Assembly: GCF_026967925.1 (NCBI RefSeq)
Contig: NZ_JAPVBI010000001.1
Coordinates: forward strand, 934,426 to 998,425
Reading direction: 5' to 3'
Origin: Modestobacter sp. VKM Ac-2985
GTDB taxonomy: Bacteria; Actinomycetota; Actinomycetes; Mycobacteriales; Geodermatophilaceae
DNA length: 64,000 bases
Shown here: positions 50,302 through 59,499 of the stretch, piece after piece
Numbering within the stretch: the stretch's first letter is position 1
Layout of the letters: each line of letters opens with the position of its first letter
Notes under the pieces: model-generated
The model's input: only the letters and a program-made list of their open reading frames with translations
The model's database searches: none
Told to the model about the DNA's origin: nothing
Position numbers and translations under genes: made by a program

Positions 50302-51222
50302 ATGCGCGGCATCGCCTACGACCGGTTCGGTGACGAATCGGTCCTGCAGTTGCGGGACGACCTGCCCGAGCCCCCGGTGGGGCCGGACACGGTGCTGGTC
50401 CGCACCCGCGCGGCCGGCGTCAACCCGGTCGACATGGGCATCCGGGAGGGCGGCCTGGCCGGCTTCTTCCCGCACCACTTCCCGATCGTGCCGGGCTGGG
50501 ACCTGGCCGGTGTCGTGGAGCAGGTCGGGCCGGCGGTGGTCGACTTCGCCCCCGGCGACGAGGTCTTCGGGTACCTGCGCCGGGACGACGTCCAGTGGGG
50601 GACGGCGGCCGAGCTCGTGCCCGCCCCGCAGCGCTGCATCGCGCACAAGCCCGACTCGCTCGGGTTCACCGAGGCCGCTGCGCTGCCGCTGGCCGGGCTG
50701 ACCGCCTACCAGGCGCTGACCGAGGCGCTCGAGGTCGGCGAGGGCGACCGGGTGCTGGTGCACCGGGCCGCCGGCGGGGTCGGCTTCTTCGCCGTCCAGA
50801 TCGCCGCTGCGCTCGGCGCCCACGTCATCGGCACCGCCAGCCCGCGCAACCACGGCTTCCTGCGGGACGCCGGCGCCGCCGAGGTGCTGGACTACAACGC
50901 CGGGCCGATCTCCGCCCAGCTGTCCGAGCCGGTGGACGCCGTCCTGGACCTGATCGGCGGGCCGGCGCTCGGCGACGCCCCGGACCAGGTACGCGACCCC
51001 AAGCGGATCGCCAGCGTCGTCGACCCGGTGGTCCGCGACCTCGGCGGCCGGTACGTCTTCGTCCGTCCCGAGCGGCACGACCTGGAGGAGCTCGGCCGGA
51101 TGGCCGACGCCGGGCAGCTGCGGGTGGCGGTGGCGAAGGCGTTCCCGCTGGCCCAGACGGCCGACGCCCAGCGGCTGGTGGCCGGCGGGCACGTGCGCGG
51201 CAAGGTCGTCATCACGCTGTGA
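50302..51222 (+). CDS. MDR-family NADP-dependent oxidoreductase
   Basis: A 306-residue medium-chain dehydrogenase/reductase of the quinone-oxidoreductase/enoyl-reductase branch without structural zinc. GroES-like half: GIAYDRFGDESVLQLRDDLP, AAGVNPVDMGIREGG and PIVPGWDLAGVVEQVGP. NADP fold: VHRAAGGVGFFAVQIAAALG, followed by LDLIGGPAL. It starts 6 bp after smpB and overlaps the amidohydrolase (GTGA). Substrate unknown. Confidence 0.87.
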   Translation: MRGIAYDRFGDESVLQLRDDLPEPPVGPDTVLVRTRAAGVNPVDMGIREGGLAGFFPHHFPIVPGWDLAGVVEQVGPAVVDFAPGDEVFGYLRRDDVQWGTAAELVPAPQRCIAHKPDSLGFTEAAALPLAGLTAYQALTEALEVGEGDRVLVHRAAGGVGFFAVQIAAALGAHVIGTASPRNHGFLRDAGAAEVLDYNAGPISAQLSEPVDAVLDLIGGPALGDAPDQVRDPKRIASVVDPVVRDLGGRYVFVRPERHDLEELGRMADAGQLRVAVAKAFPLAQTADAQRLVAGGHVRGKVVITL

Positions 51223-52112
51223 CGGTCGGCCCGCCGGTCTCGGACGACGACGTCCCGAGGTACTGGCGGGAGCTCGGGCTGCCCGGGCTGGTCGACGTGC
51301 ACGTGCACTTCCTGCCGGAGCGGGTGCAGGCGAAGGTCTGGCAGTACTTCGCCGAGGCGGAGACGCACTACGGGGCGCCCTGGCCGGTCACGTACGCGCT
51401 GCCGGTCGAGGAGCGGCTGGCGGTGCTGGCGGCCCTCGGCGTCCGCGCCTTCCCGACGCTGCCCTACCCGCACCGGCCGGGGATGGCCGCCTGGCTGAAC
51501 GACGAGGCGGCCGCGTTCGCGGCGCGGCACCCGCAGGTGCTGCACTCGGCGACGTTCTACCCGGAGCCGGACGCGCAGCGGTACGTGGAGGAGGCGCTGG
51601 ACGCCGGCGCCCGGGTGTTCAAGGTGCACGTGCAGGTCGGCGCCTTCGACCCGCGGGACCCGCTGTTGGACGACGTGTGGGCTCGGCTGGAGGACACCGG
51701 CACGCCGGTGGTCATCCACTGCGGCTCCGGGCCACTGCGCGGGGAGCACACCGGCCCGGCCCCGATGGCTGGCCTGCTGGATCGTCACCCGCGGCTCCAG
51801 TTGGTGATCGCGCACCTCGGGATGCCCGAGTACGCGTCGTTCCTGGACCTCGCCGAGCGGTACGAGCGCGTGCACCTGGACACCACGATGTTCGCCACCG
51901 ACTTCACCGAGCGGCTGATGCCCTTCGACCGGGCGCTGCTGCCCCGGCTGGCGGCGCTGCGGGACAAGGTGGTGCTCGGCAGCGACTTCCCGGCCATCCC
52001 GTACCCCTACGCCCACCAGCTGGCCGCGCTGCACCGGTTGAGCCTGGGGGAGGAGTGGCTGCGGGCGGTCCTCTGGCACAACGGTGCACGGCTGTTCGGG
52101 GTCACCGCCTAA
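51219..52112 (+). CDS. Amidohydrolase-2 family metal-dependent hydrolase
   Basis: A 297-residue TIM-barrel hydrolase of the amidohydrolase_2 (ACMSD-like) group. The metal-binding HxH is DVHVHFLPE near residue 25. A further His lies in VVIHCGSGP, another in VIAHLGMPE, and the catalytic Asp is in VLGSDFPAIP, a family hallmark. Members include decarboxylases and hydrolases of aromatic acids. GTG start overlaps the oxidoreductase stop, so the two may act together. Substrate not assignable. Confidence 0.85.
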   Translation: MTVGPPVSDDDVPRYWRELGLPGLVDVHVHFLPERVQAKVWQYFAEAETHYGAPWPVTYALPVEERLAVLAALGVRAFPTLPYPHRPGMAAWLNDEAAAFAARHPQVLHSATFYPEPDAQRYVEEALDAGARVFKVHVQVGAFDPRDPLLDDVWARLEDTGTPVVIHCGSGPLRGEHTGPAPMAGLLDRHPRLQLVIAHLGMPEYASFLDLAERYERVHLDTTMFATDFTERLMPFDRALLPRLAALRDKVVLGSDFPAIPYPYAHQLAALHRLSLGEEWLRAVLWHNGARLFGVTA

Positions 52113-52115
52113 CCT
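52110..52115 (+). promoter_or_regulatory. -10 element of leaderless GNAT transcript
   Basis: TAACCT, overlapping the TAA stop of the amidohydrolase gene, ends 8 nt before GTG 52124. Confidence 0.5.
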
Positions 52116-52123
52116 CGGGCCTC

Positions 52124-53119
52124 GTGAACTCTGCGCCGCTGGCCCTGCCCGAGGGCCTCTCCGCCCGCCCCATCCGTCCCGACGACGCCGTTGTCGTCGC
52201 CGAACTGCTCGCCGTTGCGGAGGCGGTCGACGACACGGGGCTGCACGAGTCGCCCGAGGACCTCACCGGGCTGTGGGTCAGTGACCTGGTCGACCTGGAG
52301 CAGGACACCCGGCTGGTGAGCACGGCGGACGGCACCGTCGTCGGCTACGCCACCACGATCGCGCCCCCCACGTTCCGGGACGCCTACGGCGTGCACCTGC
52401 AGGGTCGGGTGCTGCCGGAGTGGCGGGGCCGGGGCATCGGCCGGGCACTCCTGGCCTGGCAGCTGGGGCGGGGCGAGGAGCTGCACGCCGAGCGGAACCC
52501 CGAGTCGCCGGCCCGGCTGACCGCCACCGTGTACACGACGATGCCCTCGCTGGAGGCGCTGGTGCGCCGGGCCGGGCTGGAGGCGGTCCGCTGGTTCTTC
52601 CACATGGAGCGGCCGCTCACCGACCTGCCGCCGCGGCGCCGGCTCGACGGCATCGACCTGGTGCCGTTCACCTGGGACCGGGACGAGGAGGTGCGGCTGG
52701 CGCACAACGCCGCCTTCACCGAGCACTACGGCTCCAGCGAGCGCGACGTCGCCTCCTGGCAGGTCATGTTCACCGGCATGCGGACCTTCCGCCCGGACCT
52801 GTCGGTGTTGGCCGTGGAGGACGGCGAGGTGCTGGGCTACGCGCTCGCCTACGTCTCCGAGGCGACCGCCGCGGCCAGCGGCTCCCGGGAGAGCTACTTC
52901 GGCCAGATCGGCGTCCTCCCGTCCGCGCGGGGCCGGGGGGTCTCCAAGGCGGTGATCATCGAGGCGATGCACGCCGCGGCGGCACAGGACTGCCAGACCT
53001 CGGGTCTGGAGGTCGACAGCGAGAACGTCACCGGCGCGCTGGGGCTGTACGAGAGCCTGGGTTTCACCACCGCCCGCACCCAGGTCTCCTGGTCCCGGCG
53101 GCTGGCGCCCCTGAGCTGA
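52124..53119 (+). CDS. Tandem GNAT acetyltransferase
   Basis: A 331-residue protein of two fused GNAT domains. Domain 1 (residues 1-165) has the acetyl-CoA loop VLPEWRGRGIGRALL. Domain 2 (about 175-330) has GVLPSARGRGVSKAVII and the C-terminal EVDSENVTGALGLYESLGF signature. The layout is that of MshD-like (mycothiol acetyltransferase) and related tandem GNATs. MshD itself is a possibility, but I cannot confirm it without an alignment. Confidence 0.85.
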   Translation: MNSAPLALPEGLSARPIRPDDAVVVAELLAVAEAVDDTGLHESPEDLTGLWVSDLVDLEQDTRLVSTADGTVVGYATTIAPPTFRDAYGVHLQGRVLPEWRGRGIGRALLAWQLGRGEELHAERNPESPARLTATVYTTMPSLEALVRRAGLEAVRWFFHMERPLTDLPPRRRLDGIDLVPFTWDRDEEVRLAHNAAFTEHYGSSERDVASWQVMFTGMRTFRPDLSVLAVEDGEVLGYALAYVSEATAAASGSRESYFGQIGVLPSARGRGVSKAVIIEAMHAAAAQDCQTSGLEVDSENVTGALGLYESLGFTTARTQVSWSRRLAPLS

Positions 53120-53124
53120 CGTGC

Positions 53125-53160
53125 GGGAGGGGCCGACGTCGTGACGCCGGCCCCTCCCGA
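53125..53160. terminator. Bidirectional hairpin between GNAT and DHA2 efflux gene
   Basis: A 12-bp perfect stem (53125-53136 with 53149-53160) between convergent genes. Confidence 0.75.
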
Positions 53161-53165
53161 TCGGG

Positions 53166-54677
53166 TCAGGCGGCCAGGGCCACCTCGGCGGGCAGGTCGT
53201 CCTTCTTCGCCCGGATCAGCACGATGCTCAAGACCAGGGCGACCGCCAGGAACACCGCGGCCCAGATGAAGGCCACGTGGTACCCCTGCACGAACGCCTC
53301 GCCCGGGGCCGCGCCCGGGTTGTCGACCAGGTACCCGGTGACCGCCGAGGCGTAGAAGGTGTTCAGCAGGGCCAGGCCGAGCGAGCCGCCCACCTGCTGG
53401 CTGGTGTTGAGCACGGCCGAGGCGATCCCCGTGTCATGGCTCGCCACCCCGACCAGCGCCGTGCTGGACGCCGGTACGAACACCGCGGCCATGCCGAGGC
53501 TGATCGCCAGCAGGGCGGGGAGCACCTCGACGACGTAGGAGCTGGTCGCGCCGATCCGGGTCAGCCACAGCATGCCCAGCGCGGCCACGACCAGACCACC
53601 GATGATCAGCGGCCGCGGCCCGACCCGGGGGAGGACCTGGGAGACGACCCCGGCGCCCAGGATGATCCCGCCGCTGAAGGGCAGGAACGCGAAGCCGGAC
53701 TCCAGCGGGCTGTAGCCCAGGGTCTGCTGGAAGTAGAAGGTCAGGAACAGGAAGATCGCGAAGATCCCCGCGCCCACCAGCAGGAAGACCAGGTAGGAGC
53801 CGCCCCGGTTGCGGTCCAGGACCACGCGCAGCGGCAGCAGCGGGTGGCTGGCGCGCTGCTCGTAGAGCACGAACGACACCAGCAGGACGGTGGCCGCGGC
53901 CAGCAGGGTCAGCGTGACCGGGTCGGTCCAGCCCACGCCCTCCTCGGCGGCCTTGCTGAAGCCGTAGACCAGGCTGACCAGGCCGGCGGCCGACAGCAGC
54001 ACGCCGGGCACGTCGTAGCGCCGGTCGCCGTCGGCGCGGCTCTCCTTCACCAGGCCGATCGCGAAGACGGCGGTGGCCAGCGCGATCGGCACGTTGACGC
54101 CCAGCGTCCAGCGCCACGAGGCGTACTCGGTGAGCACCCCGCCGAGGATCAGGCCGATCGCGGCGCCACCGCCGGAGATGGCACCGAAGACACCGAAGGC
54201 ACGGGCCCGCTCCTTGGGGTCGGTGAAGGTGACCGCCAGCAGCGACAGCGCGGCCGGCGCCAGCAGCGCCGCGAACGCGCCCTGCAGACCGCGGGCGGCG
54301 AACAGCAGCTCCTGGTTGGGGGCCAGGCCGCCCAGCGCCGAGGCGCCGGCGAAGCCGATCAGGCCGATCAGGAAGGCGCGCTTGCGGCCGGTGAAGTCGG
54401 CGATCCGCCCGCCGAGCAGCAGCAGCCCGCCGAAGGCGAGCGTGTAGGCGGTGACCACCCACTGGATGTTGGCCGCGCTGATGCCCAGGTCGAGGCCGGC
54501 GTCGGGGAGGGCGATGTTCACGATCGAGGCGTCCAGCACGACCATCAGCTGGGCGACGGCGATGACGGCGAGGGCCAGCCAGCGGCGGGGGTCCGGGCCC
54601 TCGGTGTCCGGTGCGGGCGGCGGTGGCGCATCGGGGACGGTGCTCCCCGACGGGGTGGTGAGGCTGTCTGCGGGCAT
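53166..54677 (-). CDS. MFS efflux transporter, DHA2 (14-TM) family
   Basis: A 503-residue drug:proton antiporter with about 14 helices. Motif A-like GGRIADFTGRKRAFLIGLIG follows helix 2 and the antiporter motif region AISGGGAAIGLILGGVLTE is in helix 5. The N-terminus is Pro-rich. AAGGA lies about 10 nt before ATG 54677. The TetR gene upstream, on the same strand with a 204-bp spacer, is the likely repressor. This is the second TetR/DHA2 pair in the window; the two pumps are not recent duplicates by inspection. Confidence 0.88.
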   Translation of the reverse strand: MPADSLTTPSGSTVPDAPPPPAPDTEGPDPRRWLALAVIAVAQLMVVLDASIVNIALPDAGLDLGISAANIQWVVTAYTLAFGGLLLLGGRIADFTGRKRAFLIGLIGFAGASALGGLAPNQELLFAARGLQGAFAALLAPAALSLLAVTFTDPKERARAFGVFGAISGGGAAIGLILGGVLTEYASWRWTLGVNVPIALATAVFAIGLVKESRADGDRRYDVPGVLLSAAGLVSLVYGFSKAAEEGVGWTDPVTLTLLAAATVLLVSFVLYEQRASHPLLPLRVVLDRNRGGSYLVFLLVGAGIFAIFLFLTFYFQQTLGYSPLESGFAFLPFSGGIILGAGVVSQVLPRVGPRPLIIGGLVVAALGMLWLTRIGATSSYVVEVLPALLAISLGMAAVFVPASSTALVGVASHDTGIASAVLNTSQQVGGSLGLALLNTFYASAVTGYLVDNPGAAPGEAFVQGYHVAFIWAAVFLAVALVLSIVLIRAKKDDLPAEVALAA

Positions 54678-54881
54678 GGCGGAGCCGTCCTTCCTGCGCA
54701 GGGCGCAGTGCGGGCTGAGGGGATGAGGGCAGGGGAGGGCGCACGGCCGGGCGGCGTCGCGCGGTCGCGTGGTGCGGGAGGAGCCCGGGCAGGCGCGACG
54801 GCGCGACGGTGCGCGGTCGGGGTGCGGAGTGCCTGCCGGAGGAGGGCCGGCGGGGTCGGGGCCGGTGGGGTGGAGAGCGGG

Positions 54882-55511
54882 TCAGCTCACGGATCGGGCC
54901 AGTCCGCCGCCGGCCAGTCGCAGGCAGTCGCGGGCGAGGTCCAGGAAGTGGTCGAAGGAGTCGTCGGGGTCCCAGGCCTCGATCGCCGTGTTGAACGCGG
55001 CGAAGGCGGTGTTGAGGACCAGCGCGGCGTGCAGCTCGTCACCGTCGGGGGTGCGCCGGGCGACCCACTCCCGCAGGTCGGGCCCGAAGCTGTCACAGAC
55101 GTCCCGCGACGAGTCGCAGAGCTCCGGTGACTGCTGGAACAGCCGCTTCTGCAGGGGCAGCCGGTCGGCGAGGAGCTCCGCCAGGCTGAGGACGAGCCCG
55201 GTGAGCGCCTCCCACAGCGGCTCGTCCCCCGGGGCGTCCGCCAGGAGCTCGCGCCACTGCTGCAGCTCCTGCGGATCGAGGTCGTAGACGACGGCTTCCT
55301 TGCTGCGGAAGTAGCTGAAGAAGGTCGTCCGGGAGACACCGGCCTCGGCGGCGATGTCCTCCACGCTCACCGCGTCGAACCCGCGCTCGCTGATCAGGCG
55401 GAGTGCGGTCGAGCGGATCGTCCGCCAGGCCTCGAGCTTCTTGCGCTCCCGGAGGCCCAGCACGCGACCGACCGGGCAGTACGGGGTCTTCTCCCGCCCG
55501 GATCCGGTCAT
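54882..55511 (-). CDS. TetR-family regulator
   Basis: A 209-residue TetR protein. The helix-turn-helix is DAVSVEDIAAEAGVSRTTFF, followed by SYFRSKEAVVYDL. The C-terminal domain has two Cys (ELCDSSRDVCDSF) that might sense redox or bind ligand. ATG 55511 is supported by a TACGGT hexamer 6 nt upstream. An operator-like palindrome at 55536-55551 lies over the expected -35, consistent with autorepression. Confidence 0.88.
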   Translation of the reverse strand: MTGSGREKTPYCPVGRVLGLRERKKLEAWRTIRSTALRLISERGFDAVSVEDIAAEAGVSRTTFFSYFRSKEAVVYDLDPQELQQWRELLADAPGDEPLWEALTGLVLSLAELLADRLPLQKRLFQQSPELCDSSRDVCDSFGPDLREWVARRTPDGDELHAALVLNTAFAAFNTAIEAWDPDDSFDHFLDLARDCLRLAGGGLARSVS

Positions 55512-55517
55512 GGGAGC

Positions 55518-55523
55518 ACCGTA
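55518..55523 (-). promoter_or_regulatory. -10 element of leaderless TetR transcript
   Basis: TACGGT on the minus strand ends 6 nt before ATG 55511. Confidence 0.5.
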
Positions 55524-55535
55524 GACCCGAACCTG

Positions 55536-55551
55536 AACTCAGTACAGAGTT
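55536..55551. promoter_or_regulatory. TetR operator candidate AACTC-A-GTAC-A-GAGTT
   Basis: A 16-bp palindrome, perfect apart from its two A positions, overlapping the -35 region of the TetR gene. Confidence 0.6.
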
Positions 55552-55620
55552 TTACCCCGTTCGGGTTTCTGGACGGCGGTGTCCGGTCCCGAGACGGCTG
55601 TACCGGCGCGTGGAGAGGCG

Positions 55621-55626
55621 TAGGGT
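55621..55626 (+). promoter_or_regulatory. -10 element of leaderless DUF1906-like transcript
   Basis: TAGGGT ends 7 nt before the ATG at 55634. Confidence 0.5.
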
Positions 55627-55633
55627 CGACGTG

Positions 55634-56653
55634 ATGCGGAGCATCCTGCGGACGGCCGTCGTGGCCGCGGCCGCGATGGGCGCCACGGTGCTCGGTGTGC
55701 CGGCAGCCGGTGCCGCCGAGGATCCCGCCGCCGAACGTCGCAGCACCACGGCGCAGAGCCCGATCGTGCAGGCCACCGTCGGGTACGACGTCTCCCACCC
55801 CCAGTGCGGCCTGACGCTGCCCGACGACGCGGCGTTCGCGGTCATCGGCGTCAACGGCGGGATCGCCACCACGGAGAACCCCTGTCTGGCCGACCAGTGG
55901 GAGTGGGCGAACGACTCCTCGGGTGCCGTGCCGGCCCAGCCGCGGGCGCAGCTGTACGTGAACACCGCCAACCCCGGCGAGGTGCGCGAGCAGGTGACCA
56001 CCTGGCCGCGGCTGGGCGGCAACCGCTACGGCGTGTGCGACGGCGACAACAGCGCTGCCTGCTCCTACGAGTACGGCGTCGACCGGGCCGAGAACGACGT
56101 CCGGATCGTGCTCGACACCCTGGGTGCGGCGTCGCCGGGGGCCGGGAACACCGCCGCCGTCAGCCGCGCCGACCTCGTCGGCCTGCGGTGGTGGCTGGAC
56201 GTCGAGACGATGAACACCTGGCAGACCGACGGCGCCGCCGCACAGCGGAACAACCGGGCCACCCTGGAGGGGATGACCGACCACCTGGAATCGGTGGGTG
56301 GCTGGGTCGGGCTCTACTCGACCGGCTACCAGTGGGGCGAGATCGTCGGCGAGGTGCCCTCGTGGAGCAGCCTGCACGGCCTGGACAGCTGGCTGGCCGG
56401 GGCCCGCAGCCTCTCGGGCTCGGTGGCCAACTGCTCCGAGGACCCGCTCGTCGACGGCGGCCGGGTGGTCATGACCCAGTACGTCGAGGACGACCTGGAC
56501 CACAACCACTCCTGCGTCGCGGCCGCCCTCTCGGCCCCGGCCACCACGGCCCTGGCGACCACCGCGCCGAGCACCACGGCCCCCGCCACCACCGCGCCGG
56601 CCACCACAGCCCCCGCCAGCACGACGCCGACCAGCGCGGGGGCGTCCGGCTGA
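55634..56653 (+). CDS. Secreted DUF1906/GH25-like protein with Thr-rich tail
   Basis: A 339-residue exported protein. The signal peptide spans residues 1-28 (ILRTAVVAAAAMGATVLGVP, then AAGAAE). The body is TIM-barrel-like: VGYDVSHPQCG at the start, FAVIGVNGG, QLYVNTANPGE, RWWLDVETMNTW and VGLYSTGYQWG resemble DUF1906 and GH25-like lysozyme folds, with candidate acidic residues in YDVS and LDVE. The last 40 residues are repeated ATTAP units, a likely wall-spanning or glycosylated linker. A role in cell-wall turnover is a guess. Confidence 0.65.
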   Translation: MRSILRTAVVAAAAMGATVLGVPAAGAAEDPAAERRSTTAQSPIVQATVGYDVSHPQCGLTLPDDAAFAVIGVNGGIATTENPCLADQWEWANDSSGAVPAQPRAQLYVNTANPGEVREQVTTWPRLGGNRYGVCDGDNSAACSYEYGVDRAENDVRIVLDTLGAASPGAGNTAAVSRADLVGLRWWLDVETMNTWQTDGAAAQRNNRATLEGMTDHLESVGGWVGLYSTGYQWGEIVGEVPSWSSLHGLDSWLAGARSLSGSVANCSEDPLVDGGRVVMTQYVEDDLDHNHSCVAAALSAPATTALATTAPSTTAPATTAPATTAPASTTPTSAGASG

Positions 56654-56658
56654 GTCGT

Positions 56659-56664
56659 TAGGGT
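56659..56664 (+). promoter_or_regulatory. -10 element of leaderless SCO6745-like transcript
   Basis: TAGGGT ends 7 nt before the ATG at 56672. Confidence 0.5.
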
Positions 56665-56671
56665 GCGCGGC

Positions 56672-57553
56672 ATGGTCAGCGTCGATCAGCCCGCCGTCCC
56701 GCTCGCCCCCGACCTCCGCCTGGTCGCCCGCACGCACCGGCGGCTGGAGCCGCTGCACTCTCACGTCTACTTCGCGCCGGAGACCGACGAGCACCTGACC
56801 GCAGCCGGGTTGCGCCCCGGCCGGATGGTGTACTTCGCCGGCCGCGCGGCCGCGATGGGCGCCGTCGGCCCGGGCGTGGTGACGGCGACGTTCGCCAACT
56901 TCGCCCCCGCGATCGTCGCCCGGCACCTGCCCCGCGCCTGGACCCTCGCCACACCCGACCAGGTGCTCGCCGCCCGGACGGCGGCCGCCACCGCCTCGCT
57001 CACCCGGCTCCTCGACGGCGCCGACGAGAGCAGCCTGGTCGAGCTGGCCGGCCTGCTCCGCGAGGCGTGCACCGCGCTGACGCCGGAGGCCCGGCCACTG
57101 TTCGCCGCCCACGCCGACCTGCCTTGGCCCGAGGACCCGCTGCTGCAGGTCTGGCACGGCGTCACCCTGCTCCGCGAGCACCGCGGTGACGGGCACGTGC
57201 TGAGCCTGGTCCGGCACGGGCTGACCGGGCTGGAGGCGCTGGTCACCCACACGCTCACCGGCCGCGGCTTCACCCGCCAGGCCGCCCAGGCGACCCGGGG
57301 CTGGTCCGACGAGGAGTGGACGGCGGCGCTGACCGGCCTGACCGAGCGCGGCCTGGTCGCCGACGGGGCGCTCACCGAGGCCGGCCAGCAGCTGCGGGCG
57401 TCGATCGAGCAGGAGACCGACGCACTGTCGGCCGCCCCGTTCGTGCACCTGGGCACCGCGCGCACCGAGCGGGTCGCCGAGCTCGCCGGCGACCTGACCG
57501 GCCGGCTGCTGGGCAACGGCGCGTTCCCGGCCGGCGTGCTGTCCCGCCCGTGA
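56672..57553 (+). CDS. SCO6745-family protein
   Basis: A 293-residue soluble protein resembling the SCO6745 group of actinobacteria, seen here in the N-terminal ARTHRRLEPLHSHVYFAPE and GRMVYFAGRAAAMGAVGPGV segments and the winged-helix-like C-terminal part (ALVTHTLTGRGFTRQAAQAT, LTERGLVADGALTEAG). Function unknown. It is coupled by a GTGA overlap to a carboxymuconolactone-decarboxylase-like gene. Confidence 0.7.
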   Translation: MVSVDQPAVPLAPDLRLVARTHRRLEPLHSHVYFAPETDEHLTAAGLRPGRMVYFAGRAAAMGAVGPGVVTATFANFAPAIVARHLPRAWTLATPDQVLAARTAAATASLTRLLDGADESSLVELAGLLREACTALTPEARPLFAAHADLPWPEDPLLQVWHGVTLLREHRGDGHVLSLVRHGLTGLEALVTHTLTGRGFTRQAAQATRGWSDEEWTAALTGLTERGLVADGALTEAGQQLRASIEQETDALSAAPFVHLGTARTERVAELAGDLTGRLLGNGAFPAGVLSRP

Positions 57554-58086
57554 CCGGCGCGCGGCTGCCCGACGCCGACGGCGACGGCCCGGCCGCCGAC
57601 GTGCTGCGCGCCCGGCGTGGGGGACAGCTGTCCGCGCTGGACCGCCTGCTGCTGCACAGCCCGGCCGTTGCCGAGGGGTGGAGCGCACTGCTCGGGGCGC
57701 TGCGCACCGGGACCACGCTGACCGCCGACCTGACCGAGCTGGTGGTGCTCCGGGTCGCCGTGCTCAACGACGCGGTCTTCGAGTGGGTCGCGCACGAGCC
57801 CGCCGCCCGCCGGGCCGGGGTCACCGACGCCCAGCTGGCGGCGCTGCGGACCCACGACCCCGCCGCGGCGCCGGTGTTCTCCGCCGTCCAGGTCGCCGTG
57901 CTGCGGTTCACCGACGCCTCGAGCGGGCAGGTCGACGTCCCCGATGCGGTCTTCGCCGCGGTGCGTGCCCACCTGGACGACCGGCAGGTGGTCGAGCTGG
58001 TGACCACCGTGGCCGGCTACGCGATGGTGTCCCGGTTCCTGGTGGCGCTGCGGGTGCCGGCACCGGCCGGCGAGGTCGCCGGCTGA
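57550..58086 (+). CDS. Carboxymuconolactone decarboxylase/AhpD-like protein
   Basis: A 178-residue helical protein of the AhpD-like fold. The core TELVVLRVAVLNDAVFEWVA, followed by HEPAARRAGVTDAQLAAL, matches the CMD family, including the Glu-x-x-x-His arrangement. The redox CxxC of true AhpD is absent, so peroxidase activity is unlikely. GTG start overlaps the SCO6745-like stop. Confidence 0.82.
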   Translation: MTGARLPDADGDGPAADVLRARRGGQLSALDRLLLHSPAVAEGWSALLGALRTGTTLTADLTELVVLRVAVLNDAVFEWVAHEPAARRAGVTDAQLAALRTHDPAAAPVFSAVQVAVLRFTDASSGQVDVPDAVFAAVRAHLDDRQVVELVTTVAGYAMVSRFLVALRVPAPAGEVAG

Positions 58087-58337
58087 CCGTTCCCCGCCCG
58101 TTCACCCCCTGGTGGGGCGACCGGGGTGCCCGGGGGCGGCACCGCGTGTCACGATGGACGACGGCCGCGTGACGGACGCCGGCCCTCGGGAGACGGGAGG
58201 TGCTGGGCCGTGCGATCGGAGCCTCCCAGTCACAGTCCCCGGGTCCTCACCCGCTGACGCCCCCGGTCACCTGACCCGGGCGGGCACGCCTGCGGGGACC
58301 TGCTGCCCCCGTCCCCGCGTCCCCCGGGAGCCCCGCC

Positions 58338-59483
58338 GTGGCCGATCGTCGTCTCGCCCCCCGCACCGCCCTGTCCACCCTCACCCGCCGACCGCGCGCC
58401 GTCCTGGTGCCCCCGCGCCCGGCCGAGCAGCCGGGGTCGGTCCCGGCGACCGAGCGGCGTTCCCGGCTGGTCGACAACGCGGTCTACGCCGCCGGCCGGC
58501 GGATCGCCACGCCGGAGTCGGTGGCCGAGAGCCACGAGTGGCTGACCGAGGGCTTCGACGACCGGATGGTCTGGCTAGGGCTGTACCGCCCGGAGCCGGC
58601 CGAGCTGGGTGAGCTGGCCGAGCAGTACGACCTGCCCGACCTCGCGGTCGAGGACGCCATCCACGCCCACCAGCGGCCGAAGTTCGAGCGCTACGGCGAC
58701 ACGCTCTTCGTCGTCCTCAAGGCCGCCCGCTACCTGGACGAGGCCGAGGAGGTGGAGTTCGGCGAGCTGCACCTGTTCCTCGGCTCGGACTTCGCCATCA
58801 CCGTCCGGCACGCCGAGTCGCCGGACCTGGCCCGGGTGCGCCGCCGGCTGGAGAGCTCCCCGGAGCTGCTGGCCCACGGCCCGGAGGCGGTGCTGTACGC
58901 GATCCTGGACGCCGTCGTCGACGGCTACGCCCCGGTCGTCGCCGGGCTGGACAAGGACATCGACGAGATCGAGGTCGAGGTGTTCCGCGGTGACCCGCAG
59001 GTGTCGCGGCGCATCTACGAGCTGTCCCAGGAGGTCGTGGACTTCCAGCGGGCGGTCCAGCCGCTGACCGGCATCCTCGCCGCGATCACCGCCGGGTTCG
59101 AGAAGTACGGCGTCGACGAGGAGCTGCGCAGCCACCTGCGGGACGTCGCCGACCACGTCACCCAGACCACCGAGCGGGTCGAGGGCTTCCGGCTGCAGCT
59201 GCGCGACATCCTGACCGTGAACGCCACGCTGGTCGCCCAGCGGCAGAACGAGGAGATGAAGACCCTCACCGAGACCAGCATCGCCCAGGGCGAGGAGGTC
59301 AAGAAGATCTCCGCGTGGGCGGCCATCCTCTTCGCCCCCAGCCTCGTGGGCGGGGTCTACGGGATGAACTTCGATCACATGCCCGAGACCGACTGGTACT
59401 ACGGCTACCCGTTCGCCGTCGTGCTGATGTTCATGGTCAGCCTGACGCTGTACGTCATCTTCAAGCGCCGCGACTGGATCTGA
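58338..59483 (+). CDS. corA: CorA-family magnesium/cobalt transporter
   Basis: A 381-residue divalent-cation channel. A large cytosolic funnel domain precedes a long stalk helix (about residues 240-310) and two C-terminal helices. The pore signature YGMNF ends the first helix (AAILFAPSLVGGVYGMNF), and the second is PFAVVLMFMVSLTLYVIF, followed by the basic KRRDWI end. GGGAG lies before GTG 58338. The 251-bp upstream stretch is GC-rich with short inverted repeats but no recognisable riboswitch. Confidence 0.93.
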   Translation: MADRRLAPRTALSTLTRRPRAVLVPPRPAEQPGSVPATERRSRLVDNAVYAAGRRIATPESVAESHEWLTEGFDDRMVWLGLYRPEPAELGELAEQYDLPDLAVEDAIHAHQRPKFERYGDTLFVVLKAARYLDEAEEVEFGELHLFLGSDFAITVRHAESPDLARVRRRLESSPELLAHGPEAVLYAILDAVVDGYAPVVAGLDKDIDEIEVEVFRGDPQVSRRIYELSQEVVDFQRAVQPLTGILAAITAGFEKYGVDEELRSHLRDVADHVTQTTERVEGFRLQLRDILTVNATLVAQRQNEEMKTLTETSIAQGEEVKKISAWAAILFAPSLVGGVYGMNFDHMPETDWYYGYPFAVVLMFMVSLTLYVIFKRRDWI

Positions 59484-59499
59484 GGACGGGCCGCGGCGG

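Noticed and set aside
58087-58337. Mg2+-sensing riboswitch before corA
   Set aside because: GC-rich inverted repeats are present but none of the conserved M-box or ykoK elements could be recognised.
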